Shown piece by piece: positions 5,275 to 12,419 of a DNA stretch of 15,382 bases. Source of the DNA: CAYYMX01 sp964473045 (GTDB lineage Bacteria > Pseudomonadota > Alphaproteobacteria > Methylaequorales > Methylaequoraceae); contig CAYYMX010000026.1 of NCBI GenBank assembly GCA_964473045.1, positions 1 through 15,382 of the forward strand, read 5' to 3'. The stretch's first letter is position 1; each line of letters starts with the position of its first letter. Position numbers and translations under genes: made by a program. The notes beneath the pieces are model-generated. The model was not told the origin of the DNA. It saw only the letters and a program-made list of their open reading frames with translations, and did no database searches.

Positions 5275-6630
5275 ATACGCTGTCGCTAAAGTTAAAAACA
5301 TAAAAAAACCTACAATATCCGTTAACATAGTAACGAAAGTTCCTGATGCAACTGCTGGATCAACTCCCAAACGAGTAAGAATTATTGGTACAAATGTACC
5401 AAAAAAAGCACCAAAAACTAGATTTAACAATAATGAAATTGAAATAACTAAACTTAGAGTTAAATCATCAAACCAAAAGAATGTAATAAAAAAAGAAGCA
5501 AAAGAAAAAACTATACCATTAAGAAATCCAATAAAAACTTCTTTGATTGTTGATCTAAAAGCATTTGACCAGGTAAGTTGCTTCATAGCAATTGCTCTCA
5601 CAGCCGTAGTTAATGACTGAGTACCAGAGCACCCTCCCATAGATGCAACAACAGGCATTAATGCTGCCAAAATTGCTAGCTTTTCAATTGTACTTTCAAA
5701 ATTTTTAATTATAAAAGATGCAAAAAAAGCAGCAACAAGATTGAAAAACAGCCAAGTAAATCGTGCTTTTGTCACTGTTACAATAGCATCATAAAAACTT
5801 TGTTCACCTACACCTGCAAGTTTTAAGAAGTCTTCTTCCGCCTCATCATCAATAACATCAACAGCATCTTCAACATTAATACTTCCTAGTAATTTCTTTT
5901 TATTATCAACAACTGCTAAAGATGTTAGATTTCTTTTTCTAAAAATATCAGCAACATTCTCTTTATCCACAGAAAAATGGACACTCTCCTTTGACTCTCG
6001 GATCAAATTAACAATCTTCTTTTGCCTAGTTGTTGATATTATTACACTTAATGGAATAGTACCAACTAAAACATTCTGATCGTTCACAACAAAAATATCA
6101 TAAAATATCTTGGGCAGGTCTTTTTCTTTTCTGAGAAAATCAATAACATTACCCACATTAAAGTTTTTTGGAACTTTAATTATCTCAACTTGCATTAATC
6201 TGCCTGCAGAGTTTTCTGGAAAACTAAGACTATCCTCAATTGGTAATCTATCTTTGTGTTTTAATTTTGAAAGAACTATATTTCTTTTTTCAACATCAAG
6301 TTTTTCTATAATACTAGCAGCTTCATCAGCATCCAATTCATTTGCAGCTCGAGATATTATTTTAAAATCAATTTCATGAATAATTTTTTCTAAAAATTCT
6401 GGCTCTAATTCAACCAAAATTCTACTATCAAAATCTTTTTCTAAGATCTTCAATAATTTTTTTCTATGGTTTTCATTAAAAATTTGAATATATGAAGCAA
6501 TCTCAGAAGGGTGAAAATCCTTTATTTTTTTGAATAACCTTTTGCTATCTTTTCTTTCAAGTAAATCTACAAAGTTATTAAATATATCTGGTTTAAGATA
6601 ATCTAGATTATTTTGTTTACTTACATGCAT
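5266..6630 (-). CDS. mgtE: Magnesium transporter MgtE
   Basis: This 454-residue inner-membrane Mg2+ channel has the usual length. Domain order is an N-terminal alpha-helical superhelical domain (about 15-130), two CBS domains (about 140-262) that sense cytosolic Mg2+, and a five-helix membrane domain (about 291-454). The pore region is visible as LMPVVASMGGCSGTQSL (325-340) and the last helices as RLGVDPAVASGTFVTMLTD. Asp438 aligns with the selectivity-filter aspartate of the Thermus protein. Oddly, the usually conserved GGNAGTQ reads GGCSGTQ, with Cys334 replacing asparagine. No Shine-Dalgarno sequence is evident before the ATG. The gene follows the integrase on the same strand by 63 bases and ends overlapping the lipoprotein gene. 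Confidence 0.95.
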   Translation of the reverse strand: MHVSKQNNLDYLKPDIFNNFVDLLERKDSKRLFKKIKDFHPSEIASYIQIFNENHRKKLLKILEKDFDSRILVELEPEFLEKIIHEIDFKIISRAANELDADEAASIIEKLDVEKRNIVLSKLKHKDRLPIEDSLSFPENSAGRLMQVEIIKVPKNFNVGNVIDFLRKEKDLPKIFYDIFVVNDQNVLVGTIPLSVIISTTRQKKIVNLIRESKESVHFSVDKENVADIFRKRNLTSLAVVDNKKKLLGSINVEDAVDVIDDEAEEDFLKLAGVGEQSFYDAIVTVTKARFTWLFFNLVAAFFASFIIKNFESTIEKLAILAALMPVVASMGGCSGTQSLTTAVRAIAMKQLTWSNAFRSTIKEVFIGFLNGIVFSFASFFITFFWFDDLTLSLVISISLLLNLVFGAFFGTFVPIILTRLGVDPAVASGTFVTMLTDIVGFFMFLTLATAYLI

Positions 6631-6661
6631 AATTAAAATTAATATCAGTTTTTCTGATGAT

Positions 6662-6691
6662 ATAATAGTCTTGGAAAATTTTAAAAATCAA
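6662..6691 (-). promoter_or_regulatory. Candidate promoter of mgtE
   Basis: On the - strand, TTGATT (6691-6686; 4 of 6) and TATTAT (6667-6662; 5 of 6) have an 18-base spacer, starting just past the integrase stop codon. The leader of about 25 bases contains a small perfect hairpin, ATCAG-AAAAA-CTGAT (6657-6643). The leader is far too short for an M-box magnesium riboswitch. Support is modest. Confidence 0.35.
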
Positions 6692-6693
6692 AT

Positions 6694-7965
6694 TTATTTT
6701 AAAACAATTTGACTCATCCAACCTATTTTCATTTCAAGAGTATTTTGTCTGGAATAAATTTTTGAACCACCAAATTTAGATTTACCTACAATATCTAAAA
6801 TAATTTCTTCAGGACAATCAATTTTTTTTAATCTATTAATAATAGCTAATCTAAAACTATAAATGGTTTTTTCAGGGATATTTTCTTTTAACCACTTATT
6901 AATTGAATTCTCTGCAGAAGGAATTGTATTCTTATTATTAGAACAATAATTTGGAAACAAAAAAGAACTATTTTTTTTTTTTAATTTAGTTTTTGCTGCC
7001 CACAGTGAAATCCCTACTAAGGGAATTGTTCTTTTATCAATACTACGCAAAATTTTTCTAGAGGTATTTGAACGAATAATAATAAAAGGAAGATGAGAAT
7101 TCAAATTCACATCTTCAACATGCATACCAACGATTTCTGAAGCCTTACAACCCGTATCAATCATCATTGCTATTATTAGTCTTAAATCATCGCAAAGTTC
7201 TACACATTTAGTTTGTAACAGTTTTAATTCAGTTTCAGTGTATGGTTTTTTTGAATTTTTTATATTATTATTTGGCCATTCTAACATTGAAAAAGGATTA
7301 GATCTTTCAACATTCATTTCTTTAAACATTACTGTAAAAATATTTTGAATATTGGATTGGTTTCTTTTTCCAGTAGGAATTTTTTTAGAATCAATAAATT
7401 TATCTCTAAATTTTAAAGCATCATTCTTAGTGTAATAATCTAAGTTTTTATCGCCACAAATTTGAGTTAAATAACTAACAGATTTAAGAATATTTTTAGA
7501 TTTTTTTTGTGATAGCTTTAGACCTTTTATTTTAAAATAATCAGTCAAAATGTTGGACATTAAAGAACTCGAACTTATTGAGTTATTAAATAAAAAATTT
7601 TCAATTGAAGAGTCAATTTTTTTGTTTTTCTTTAAATTTTCAAGAAGATTAAATAACTCAGTTTTAGATTTAAGAATTTTTTTTGTAAATTCCTCAAAAT
7701 CATCTGTAAATTTTAGTTCATACTTTTTCCTATCAAAAATATTGCCTTTTAAAAATCTTATCAAATAGCTATTACTTTTTGATAAAATAAAATTAAACAT
7801 TTTTTTGTGTTCAGAAGCTTGTAGTTGTGCTCTTTCAGTTGCAACAAACAATTTATTAGTTTTAAGACACACCTTAATGGTCTTAATTTTTAACAAAGGC
7901 ACCAATTCTTTAGGAACACTTTTTTGATACCAATATTTATTTCCATGTTTATAAATATATTTCAT
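6694..7965 (-). CDS. Tyrosine recombinase/integrase with degenerate catalytic core
   Basis: This 423-residue protein is built like tRNA-targeting alphaproteobacterial integrases. An N-terminal DNA-binding part (MKYIYKHGNKYWYQKSVPKE) is followed by a SAM-like core-binding domain (about 130-235) and a C-terminal catalytic domain (about 240-423). Several active-site positions have changed. The first arginine of TGxR is Lys274 (DTGCKASEI), the HxxR box reads YSFRL so His is Tyr369 while Arg372 remains, the following His is Leu373, and the His/Trp before the nucleophile is Lys395 (VGKSKF). The nucleophile Tyr404 (SKIYSR) remains. The frame is intact, so either it decayed recently or it has a non-catalytic role. 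I chose the ATG at 7965, which matches family N-termini, over GTG 7971. It lies 103 bases past the 3' end of tRNA-Leu, the expected integration site, but carries no cargo genes. Confidence 0.88.
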   Translation of the reverse strand: MKYIYKHGNKYWYQKSVPKELVPLLKIKTIKVCLKTNKLFVATERAQLQASEHKKMFNFILSKSNSYLIRFLKGNIFDRKKYELKFTDDFEEFTKKILKSKTELFNLLENLKKNKKIDSSIENFLFNNSISSSSLMSNILTDYFKIKGLKLSQKKSKNILKSVSYLTQICGDKNLDYYTKNDALKFRDKFIDSKKIPTGKRNQSNIQNIFTVMFKEMNVERSNPFSMLEWPNNNIKNSKKPYTETELKLLQTKCVELCDDLRLIIAMMIDTGCKASEIVGMHVEDVNLNSHLPFIIIRSNTSRKILRSIDKRTIPLVGISLWAAKTKLKKKNSSFLFPNYCSNNKNTIPSAENSINKWLKENIPEKTIYSFRLAIINRLKKIDCPEEIILDIVGKSKFGGSKIYSRQNTLEMKIGWMSQIVLK

Positions 7966-7994
7966 AATCACTATTTAATAGTAAATTAATTTAA

Positions 7995-8015
7995 TCTACC
8001 ACATTTCTACCACAT
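7995..8015. repeat. Two tandem 10-base repeats with 11-base period beside the integrase
   Basis: TCTACCACAT occurs at 7995-8004 and again at 8006-8015, giving an 11-base period, about one helical turn. The pair lies between the integrase start and tRNA-Leu. Spaced direct repeats in this position are typical of recombinase arm sites or excisionase/regulator sites. That role is inferred, and no third copy is visible nearby. Confidence 0.6.
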
Positions 8016-8068
8016 ATTTCTGAAATATAAATATTTAATTGTTGTATTTATTATTGTAATAATTTTTA

Positions 8069-8155
8069 TGGTGCGGTCGAGAAGACTCGAACTTCCACAG
8101 GAAAAATCCTACAACGACCTCAACGTTGCGCGTCTACCAGTTCCGCCACGACCGC
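8069..8155 (-). tRNA. trnL: tRNA-Leu (GAG)
   Basis: This 87-base class II tRNA is read on the - strand. Acceptor GCGGTCG (8155-8149) pairs with CGACCGC (8079-8073), and A73 is at 8072 with an encoded CCA at 8071-8069. The anticodon stem CAACG/CGTTG encloses the loop TTGAGGT with anticodon GAG, decoding CUC and CUU. A long variable arm (AGGA-TTTT-TCCT) confirms the leucine class, and the T-loop TTCGAGT is normal. The 5' end is two bases from the pccA stop codon on the same strand, so it may be cut from the pcc transcript. Its 3' end faces the integrase gene. Confidence 0.97.
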
Positions 8156-8156
8156 A

Positions 8157-10148
8157 TTATGATTCGAATTCTAGTATAATCTGATCAACATCAAGACTAT
8201 CACCTTCTTTAGACTTTATTAATTTAATTTTAGCCTTTTTTTCTGCTTTAATAATATTTTCCATTTTCATAGCCTCGATAATTGCTAAAGGTTGGTTTTC
8301 TTCAACAGATTGGCCAACTTTAACAAGCAATGACGATAGTAACCCAGGCATTGGTGATAGTAGTAGATTTGATTTATCTTCTTTTTTTCTTGGAATCATT
8401 AATTTATTTAGTTCAGCATGCCTATTGGTTAAAATTTTTATTTCAAGTTGGCTACCTTTATGATTTATTATAAAATTAGGACCATCTCTTTGAATTCTAA
8501 AATATAGTAATTTATTATCGATAATTGCAGATAGCAATGGATGCCCAATTTTCCAATTACTCTTAAGGTTAATATATTTTTTACCAATATATATATCGTA
8601 ATTATTGTTAAAATTGTTAAATGCTATAGTTGTAGCTATAGTTTTATCCTTACAAAAAATTCTCCACTTGTTTTCTATAGTTTTATTAAAACCCTTAAGT
8701 TGATTTGATATAGAAGCAGCTCTCATCATATATTGAAAATTTGCAAATGTAACAACTGCAAATAATTCAGATTTATCTTCAATTTCAGCTGATTTTGAAT
8801 CAAAACCATTTGGAAAGTTCTCACTTATAAAAGCAGTTGAAAAATTCCCATTGAGAAACTCATTTTTCTGCAAAATATTAGATAAAAAATCCTTGTTTGT
8901 TTTAACACCTTCAATTAAATATCTATCTAAAGCATTAAGCATCTCATTTATAGCTAAGATTCTAGAATTTGAATATGTACAAAGTTTTGAAATCATAGGA
9001 TCATAAAACATACTTATCTCTGTACCTTCAACGACGCCAGAATCTATCCTAATATTTCTGCTTTCAGGCTCTATATATCTAGTTAACCTTCCTATTGATG
9101 GTAAAAAGTTCTTGGAAGAGTCTTCTGCATAAATTCTACATTCAATTGCAGAACCCTTAAACATAACATTTTCTTGATTTATTTTAAGTTTTTCACCAAA
9201 TGCAATTCTTATCATTTGCTCAACCAAATCAATACCAGTGATTAGTTCGGTAACTGGATGTTCAACTTGTAATCTTGTGTTCATCTCTAAAAAATAAAAG
9301 TTTTTATTTTTATCAACAACAAACTCAACGGTTCCTGCAGAATAATACCCAACCGCTTTCGCTAACTTTATTGATTGATCAACCATATTTTTTCTAAGTT
9401 TATCGTTCACAAAAGAACTAGGAGCTTCTTCTATTACTTTTTGATGCCTTCGTTGAATAGAACATTCTCTTTCACCCAAATGAATAAAGTTCCCAAACTG
9501 ATCTCCAAGCAATTGAATTTCAATATGTTTTGGAAGTTCAATGAATTTTTCTATAAAAACTCTTTCGTCACCAAAGCTAACTTTAGCTTCATTAATCGCT
9601 GAATTAAAATTTTCCTTAAGTTCTTTTTCATTGAATGCCACTCGCATTCCTTTACCTCCTCCACCTGCTGAAGCCTTAACAATAAGTGGGTATCCAATAT
9701 TTTTTGCTTCTTTAACAGCATCTTTTAAAGTCTTAATTACTTCTAGACCTCCAGGAACAATAGAGACACCAGCTGACTTAGCTATTTTTTTTGACTGAAT
9801 TTTATCTCCCATTGATGATATTGCCTGACTTGGTGGGCCAATAAAAGTTTTGCCAATTTTTTGAATCTCATCTCTAAACAAGACACTTTCAGATAAAAAA
9901 CCATAGCCCGGGTGGATCGCATCTGCTTTAGTTTTTTGAATTGCACGAACAATTTTTTCTATAGAAAGATAACTTTCAACTGATGTATTACCCCCTATAT
10001 TAACGCACTCATCAGCTAATATTGCATGCGGTGAGTTTATATCTGCATCTGAACAAAGAGACACAGTTTGTATACCCATCTTTCTTGCAGTTCTTATTAT
10101 TCTGCAAGCAATTTCACCTCTGTTTGCAATTAATATTTTTGAAAACAT
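8157..10148 (-). CDS. pccA: Propionyl-CoA carboxylase alpha subunit (biotin carboxylase + biotin carrier)
   Basis: This 663-residue biotin-dependent carboxylase subunit carboxylates its own biotin with bicarbonate and ATP, then hands it to PccB. The biotin carboxylase domain spans about 1-445, starting with KILIANRGEIACR. It has the glycine-rich ATP loop KASAGGGGKGMR (158-169) and the active-site strand EMNTRLQVEHPVTE (288-301). A less conserved alpha/beta linking (BT) region follows. The C-terminal biotin carrier domain has the biotinylation site EAMKMEN with Lys628, 35 residues from the end as is standard. The total length fits PccA (about 660-680) rather than stand-alone AccC (about 450). 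It follows pccB by 14 bases, with its ribosome binding site overlapping the pccB stop. The stop codon is followed after one base by tRNA-Leu. Methylcrotonyl-CoA specificity is less likely given its PccB partner. Confidence 0.95.
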   Translation of the reverse strand: MFSKILIANRGEIACRIIRTARKMGIQTVSLCSDADINSPHAILADECVNIGGNTSVESYLSIEKIVRAIQKTKADAIHPGYGFLSESVLFRDEIQKIGKTFIGPPSQAISSMGDKIQSKKIAKSAGVSIVPGGLEVIKTLKDAVKEAKNIGYPLIVKASAGGGGKGMRVAFNEKELKENFNSAINEAKVSFGDERVFIEKFIELPKHIEIQLLGDQFGNFIHLGERECSIQRRHQKVIEEAPSSFVNDKLRKNMVDQSIKLAKAVGYYSAGTVEFVVDKNKNFYFLEMNTRLQVEHPVTELITGIDLVEQMIRIAFGEKLKINQENVMFKGSAIECRIYAEDSSKNFLPSIGRLTRYIEPESRNIRIDSGVVEGTEISMFYDPMISKLCTYSNSRILAINEMLNALDRYLIEGVKTNKDFLSNILQKNEFLNGNFSTAFISENFPNGFDSKSAEIEDKSELFAVVTFANFQYMMRAASISNQLKGFNKTIENKWRIFCKDKTIATTIAFNNFNNNYDIYIGKKYINLKSNWKIGHPLLSAIIDNKLLYFRIQRDGPNFIINHKGSQLEIKILTNRHAELNKLMIPRKKEDKSNLLLSPMPGLLSSLLVKVGQSVEENQPLAIIEAMKMENIIKAEKKAKIKLIKSKEGDSLDVDQIILEFES
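8173..8178 (-). promoter_or_regulatory. Possible internal -10 box for tRNA-Leu inside pccA
   Basis: TATACT on the - strand (8178-8173; 5 of 6 to TATAAT) lies in the last codons of pccA. A start near 8166 would give an 11-base leader before the tRNA. No acceptable -35 hexamer is found 16-18 bases upstream, and there is no extended -10 TG. The alternative is that the tRNA depends on transcription of pccA. Confidence 0.2.
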
Positions 10149-10157
10149 TTTTCAATC

Positions 10158-10164
10158 TCTCCTT
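10158..10164 (-). promoter_or_regulatory. Ribosome binding site of pccA overlapping the pccB stop codon
   Basis: AAGGAGA on the - strand (10164-10158) ends 9 bases before the pccA ATG. Its first two bases are also the last two of the pccB TAA stop (TAAGGAGA). This is one of the few strong Shine-Dalgarno sequences in the window. It ties translation of the two subunits together. Confidence 0.85.
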
Positions 10165-11695
10165 ATAAAGGAATATTGTCATGCTTCTTCCATGGATTTG
10201 AAAGTTTTTTATTTTTTAACATTTCTAGTGACCTGCAAATTCTTTTTCTTGTTGTATTGGGCATTATTACATCATCAATAAAACCTCTACTTCCAGCAAT
10301 AAAAGGGTTAGCAAACCTTTCTCTATATTCATTGGTTTTTTTTTCTATTTTTTTTTTGTCACCAAGTTCACCTCTAAAGATTATTTCAACTGCTCCTTTA
10401 GGACCCATTACTGCAATTTCAGCTTGAGGCCAAGCATAATTAACATCTCCCCTTAAATGTTTTGAACTCATTACATCATAAGCCCCTCCATATGCTTTCC
10501 TTGTAATAACTGTAATTTTTGGAACAGTTGCTTCTGCAAAAGCGAAAAGAAGCTTTGCTCCATGTTTAATAATCCCATTATATTCTTGAGAAGTCCCAGG
10601 TAAAAAACCTGGCACATCAACAAATGTTAAAATTGGTATATTAAAACAATCACAAAATCTAACAAATCTTGCAGCTTTTCTTGCAGAGTTATTATCAAGA
10701 CAACCAGCAAGAACCATTGGTTGGTTCGCAACTATACCAACTGGTGAACCTGTCATTCGAGAAAAACCTGTGATTATATTTGATGCATAGTCCGGCTGAA
10801 GTTCAAAAAAGTCTCTATCATCTACAACTTTTGTGATTAATTCCTTCATATCATAAGGTTTATTTGGGTTGTCAGGAATCAAAGTGTCAAGAGAAAATTC
10901 AAGTCTATCTGCAGGGTCTTCAGACTTTCTCACCGGAGGTGGTTCTTTATTGGAAGATGGTAAAAAACCCATAAACCTCCTAAGTTGATGAAGTGCTTCA
11001 AGATCATTTTCAAATGAAAGATCCGCAACACCTGACTTCTTAGTATGGGTTGAGGCTCCACCAAGCTCTTCGTGACTAACTTCTTCGTGAGTAACAGTTT
11101 TTACCACATCCGGACCTGTAACAAACATATATGAAGTATCTTTAACCATAAAAATAAAATCCGTCATAGCTGGACTATAAACAGCACCCCCGGCACAAGG
11201 TCCCATAATAACTGAAATTTGTGGAATAACTCCTGATGACAATACATTTCTTTGAAATACCTCGGCATATCCCGCTAATGATGCTACACCTTCCTGAATT
11301 CTAGCACCTCCTGAATCATTTAAACCAATAACTGGTGCACCAACTTGGAGAGCTTTATCCATTATCTTAGAGATTTTTTCTGCATGAGACTCTGATAAAG
11401 AACCACCAAAAACGGTGAAGTCCTGACTAAATACAAATGTTAACCTTCCATTTATTGTTCCGTATCCTGTTACTACTCCGTCACCAGGAACTTTTTGATC
11501 TTCCATATCAAATTCAGAACATCTGTGCTCTACAAACATATCCCATTCTTCAAAAGTTCCTTGATCTAGAAGAATTTCTATTCTTTCTCTTGCTGTAAGT
11601 TTGCCTTTTTTGTGTTGGGATTCTTGTCTCTTTTCACCTCCACCAGCGACAGCCAGTTTTCTTTTAAAATCTAATTTTTTTAAAATTTCTCTCAT
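10163..11695 (-). CDS. pccB: Propionyl-CoA carboxylase beta subunit (carboxyltransferase)
   Basis: This 510-residue carboxyltransferase moves CO2 from biotin-PccA to propionyl-CoA, giving methylmalonyl-CoA, the entry of propionate, odd-chain fatty acids and some amino acids into central metabolism. It has two crotonase-like halves. The N-terminal half holds GLNDSGGARIQEG (124-136) and MGPCAGGAVYSPAMTDF (164-180). The C-terminal half holds FVDVPGFLPGTSQE and RKAYGGAYDVMSSK. Asp407 in AYDVM aligns with the residue that separates propionyl-CoA from acetyl-CoA specificity in Streptomyces PccB, supporting propionyl-CoA as substrate. Length is that of typical PccB. It lies 33 bases downstream of the ATP12 gene and 14 bases ahead of pccA, so alpha and beta subunits are made from one mRNA. 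No Shine-Dalgarno sequence is evident before its ATG. Confidence 0.96.
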   Translation of the reverse strand: MREILKKLDFKRKLAVAGGGEKRQESQHKKGKLTARERIEILLDQGTFEEWDMFVEHRCSEFDMEDQKVPGDGVVTGYGTINGRLTFVFSQDFTVFGGSLSESHAEKISKIMDKALQVGAPVIGLNDSGGARIQEGVASLAGYAEVFQRNVLSSGVIPQISVIMGPCAGGAVYSPAMTDFIFMVKDTSYMFVTGPDVVKTVTHEEVSHEELGGASTHTKKSGVADLSFENDLEALHQLRRFMGFLPSSNKEPPPVRKSEDPADRLEFSLDTLIPDNPNKPYDMKELITKVVDDRDFFELQPDYASNIITGFSRMTGSPVGIVANQPMVLAGCLDNNSARKAARFVRFCDCFNIPILTFVDVPGFLPGTSQEYNGIIKHGAKLLFAFAEATVPKITVITRKAYGGAYDVMSSKHLRGDVNYAWPQAEIAVMGPKGAVEIIFRGELGDKKKIEKKTNEYRERFANPFIAGSRGFIDDVIMPNTTRKRICRSLEMLKNKKLSNPWKKHDNIPL

Positions 11696-11728
11696 TTAAA
11701 ATACAATTAAAACAACACTATAAACTAA

Positions 11729-12394
11729 TTAACCAACATTTTTAACGAAAATTGAAATATTTTTTAGTGAATCTAAAAAATATTTATCAACCTTATTCTG
11801 TTCGCTAGTCTTCCCCCAAATTTTTTGTTGAAAATTGTTTTCAATATTGCACAGTTCAAATAAGTAAAGATCATTAATTTCTTCTTTAATAAAAAAAAAA
11901 CTAAGTATAACCGAGCCAGTTAATTTGGAAAGTTTATAAAATACAACTAATTCAAAAATATTAAGCTTATCTAAAAATTTTAAAAAAAGAACTAGATTCA
12001 AGTCTTTTTGCTTGCATGAAATAGTTGACATCAAACTTAAATTAATTTTGAATTTTTTTGAAAAACATAAAATAAATTTATCAAAAGAACTTTCCATTTT
12101 TTTTCTTATTTCTTTTTCAGAAAATCTTCTATATAGAACATAATCATCATAAATTAAATCCAAAACACTTTTCTTTATCTTTTCTTTATCACTAGTTGAT
12201 AGATTGCAAGAAAAGAAAGTTAGATTTAAAACTGAAAATTGATCATTATTTTTATATTTATTTTTTAATTCATTTAGCAATAAATTTGCATGTTTTAAAG
12301 ATTTTGCATACAAAAATTTTCCATTGGGGGTTAAAAGATTCTTACCTTTTTTTAAAAAAAAAAATTTTTTTCTTTGTTTAACTATTTTGCACAT
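11729..12394 (-). CDS. ATP12-family F1-ATP synthase assembly chaperone (divergent)
   Basis: This 221-residue, very Lys/Phe-rich protein is assigned to the ATP12 family by pattern. The N-terminal part has a GKNLLTPNGKFL segment like the family's DGRPLRTPAGxPL. YDDYVLYRR (82-90) corresponds to the usual TDLLCYRA, and LTGSVILSFFF (158-168) to TGSLVLALA. The C-terminal FQQKIWGKTSEQ corresponds to WQxxxWGEDxEA, keeping Trp193, Gly194 and Glu198; that glutamate aligns with the one important in yeast Atp12. ATP12 binds the F1 alpha subunit before assembly and is confined to mitochondria and alphaproteobacteria. The ATG at 12394 is preferred; a TTG lies directly before it. Its place between an RluC-type gene and pccB matches alphaproteobacterial neighbourhoods as I remember them. 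Divergence is strong and likely AT-driven. Confidence 0.82.
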   Translation of the reverse strand: MCKIVKQRKKFFFLKKGKNLLTPNGKFLYAKSLKHANLLLNELKNKYKNNDQFSVLNLTFFSCNLSTSDKEKIKKSVLDLIYDDYVLYRRFSEKEIRKKMESSFDKFILCFSKKFKINLSLMSTISCKQKDLNLVLFLKFLDKLNIFELVVFYKLSKLTGSVILSFFFIKEEINDLYLFELCNIENNFQQKIWGKTSEQNKVDKYFLDSLKNISIFVKNVG

Positions 12395-12419
12395 CAAGAT
12401 ATTAAAAATTATTAATCAT

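Noticed and set aside
6631..6693. Magnesium (M-box) riboswitch before mgtE
   Set aside because: Only 63 bases are available and just one 5-base-pair hairpin is present; an M-box needs a far larger conserved structure.
6631..6693. attR copy of the tRNA-Leu 3' end on the far side of the integrase
   Set aside because: I found no match to the tRNA end in this gap.
7550..7768. + strand frame inside the integrase gene
   Set aside because: It is a low-complexity Phe/Ser-rich shadow with no start context.
8016..8068. Rho-independent terminator after tRNA-Leu
   Set aside because: Only an A/T-only TTATT-ACAAT-AATAA stem is present, too weak to call.
9375..9798. Two overlapping + strand frames opposite pccA
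   Set aside because: They lie within the conserved biotin carboxylase domain on the other strand and look like translated antisense sequence.
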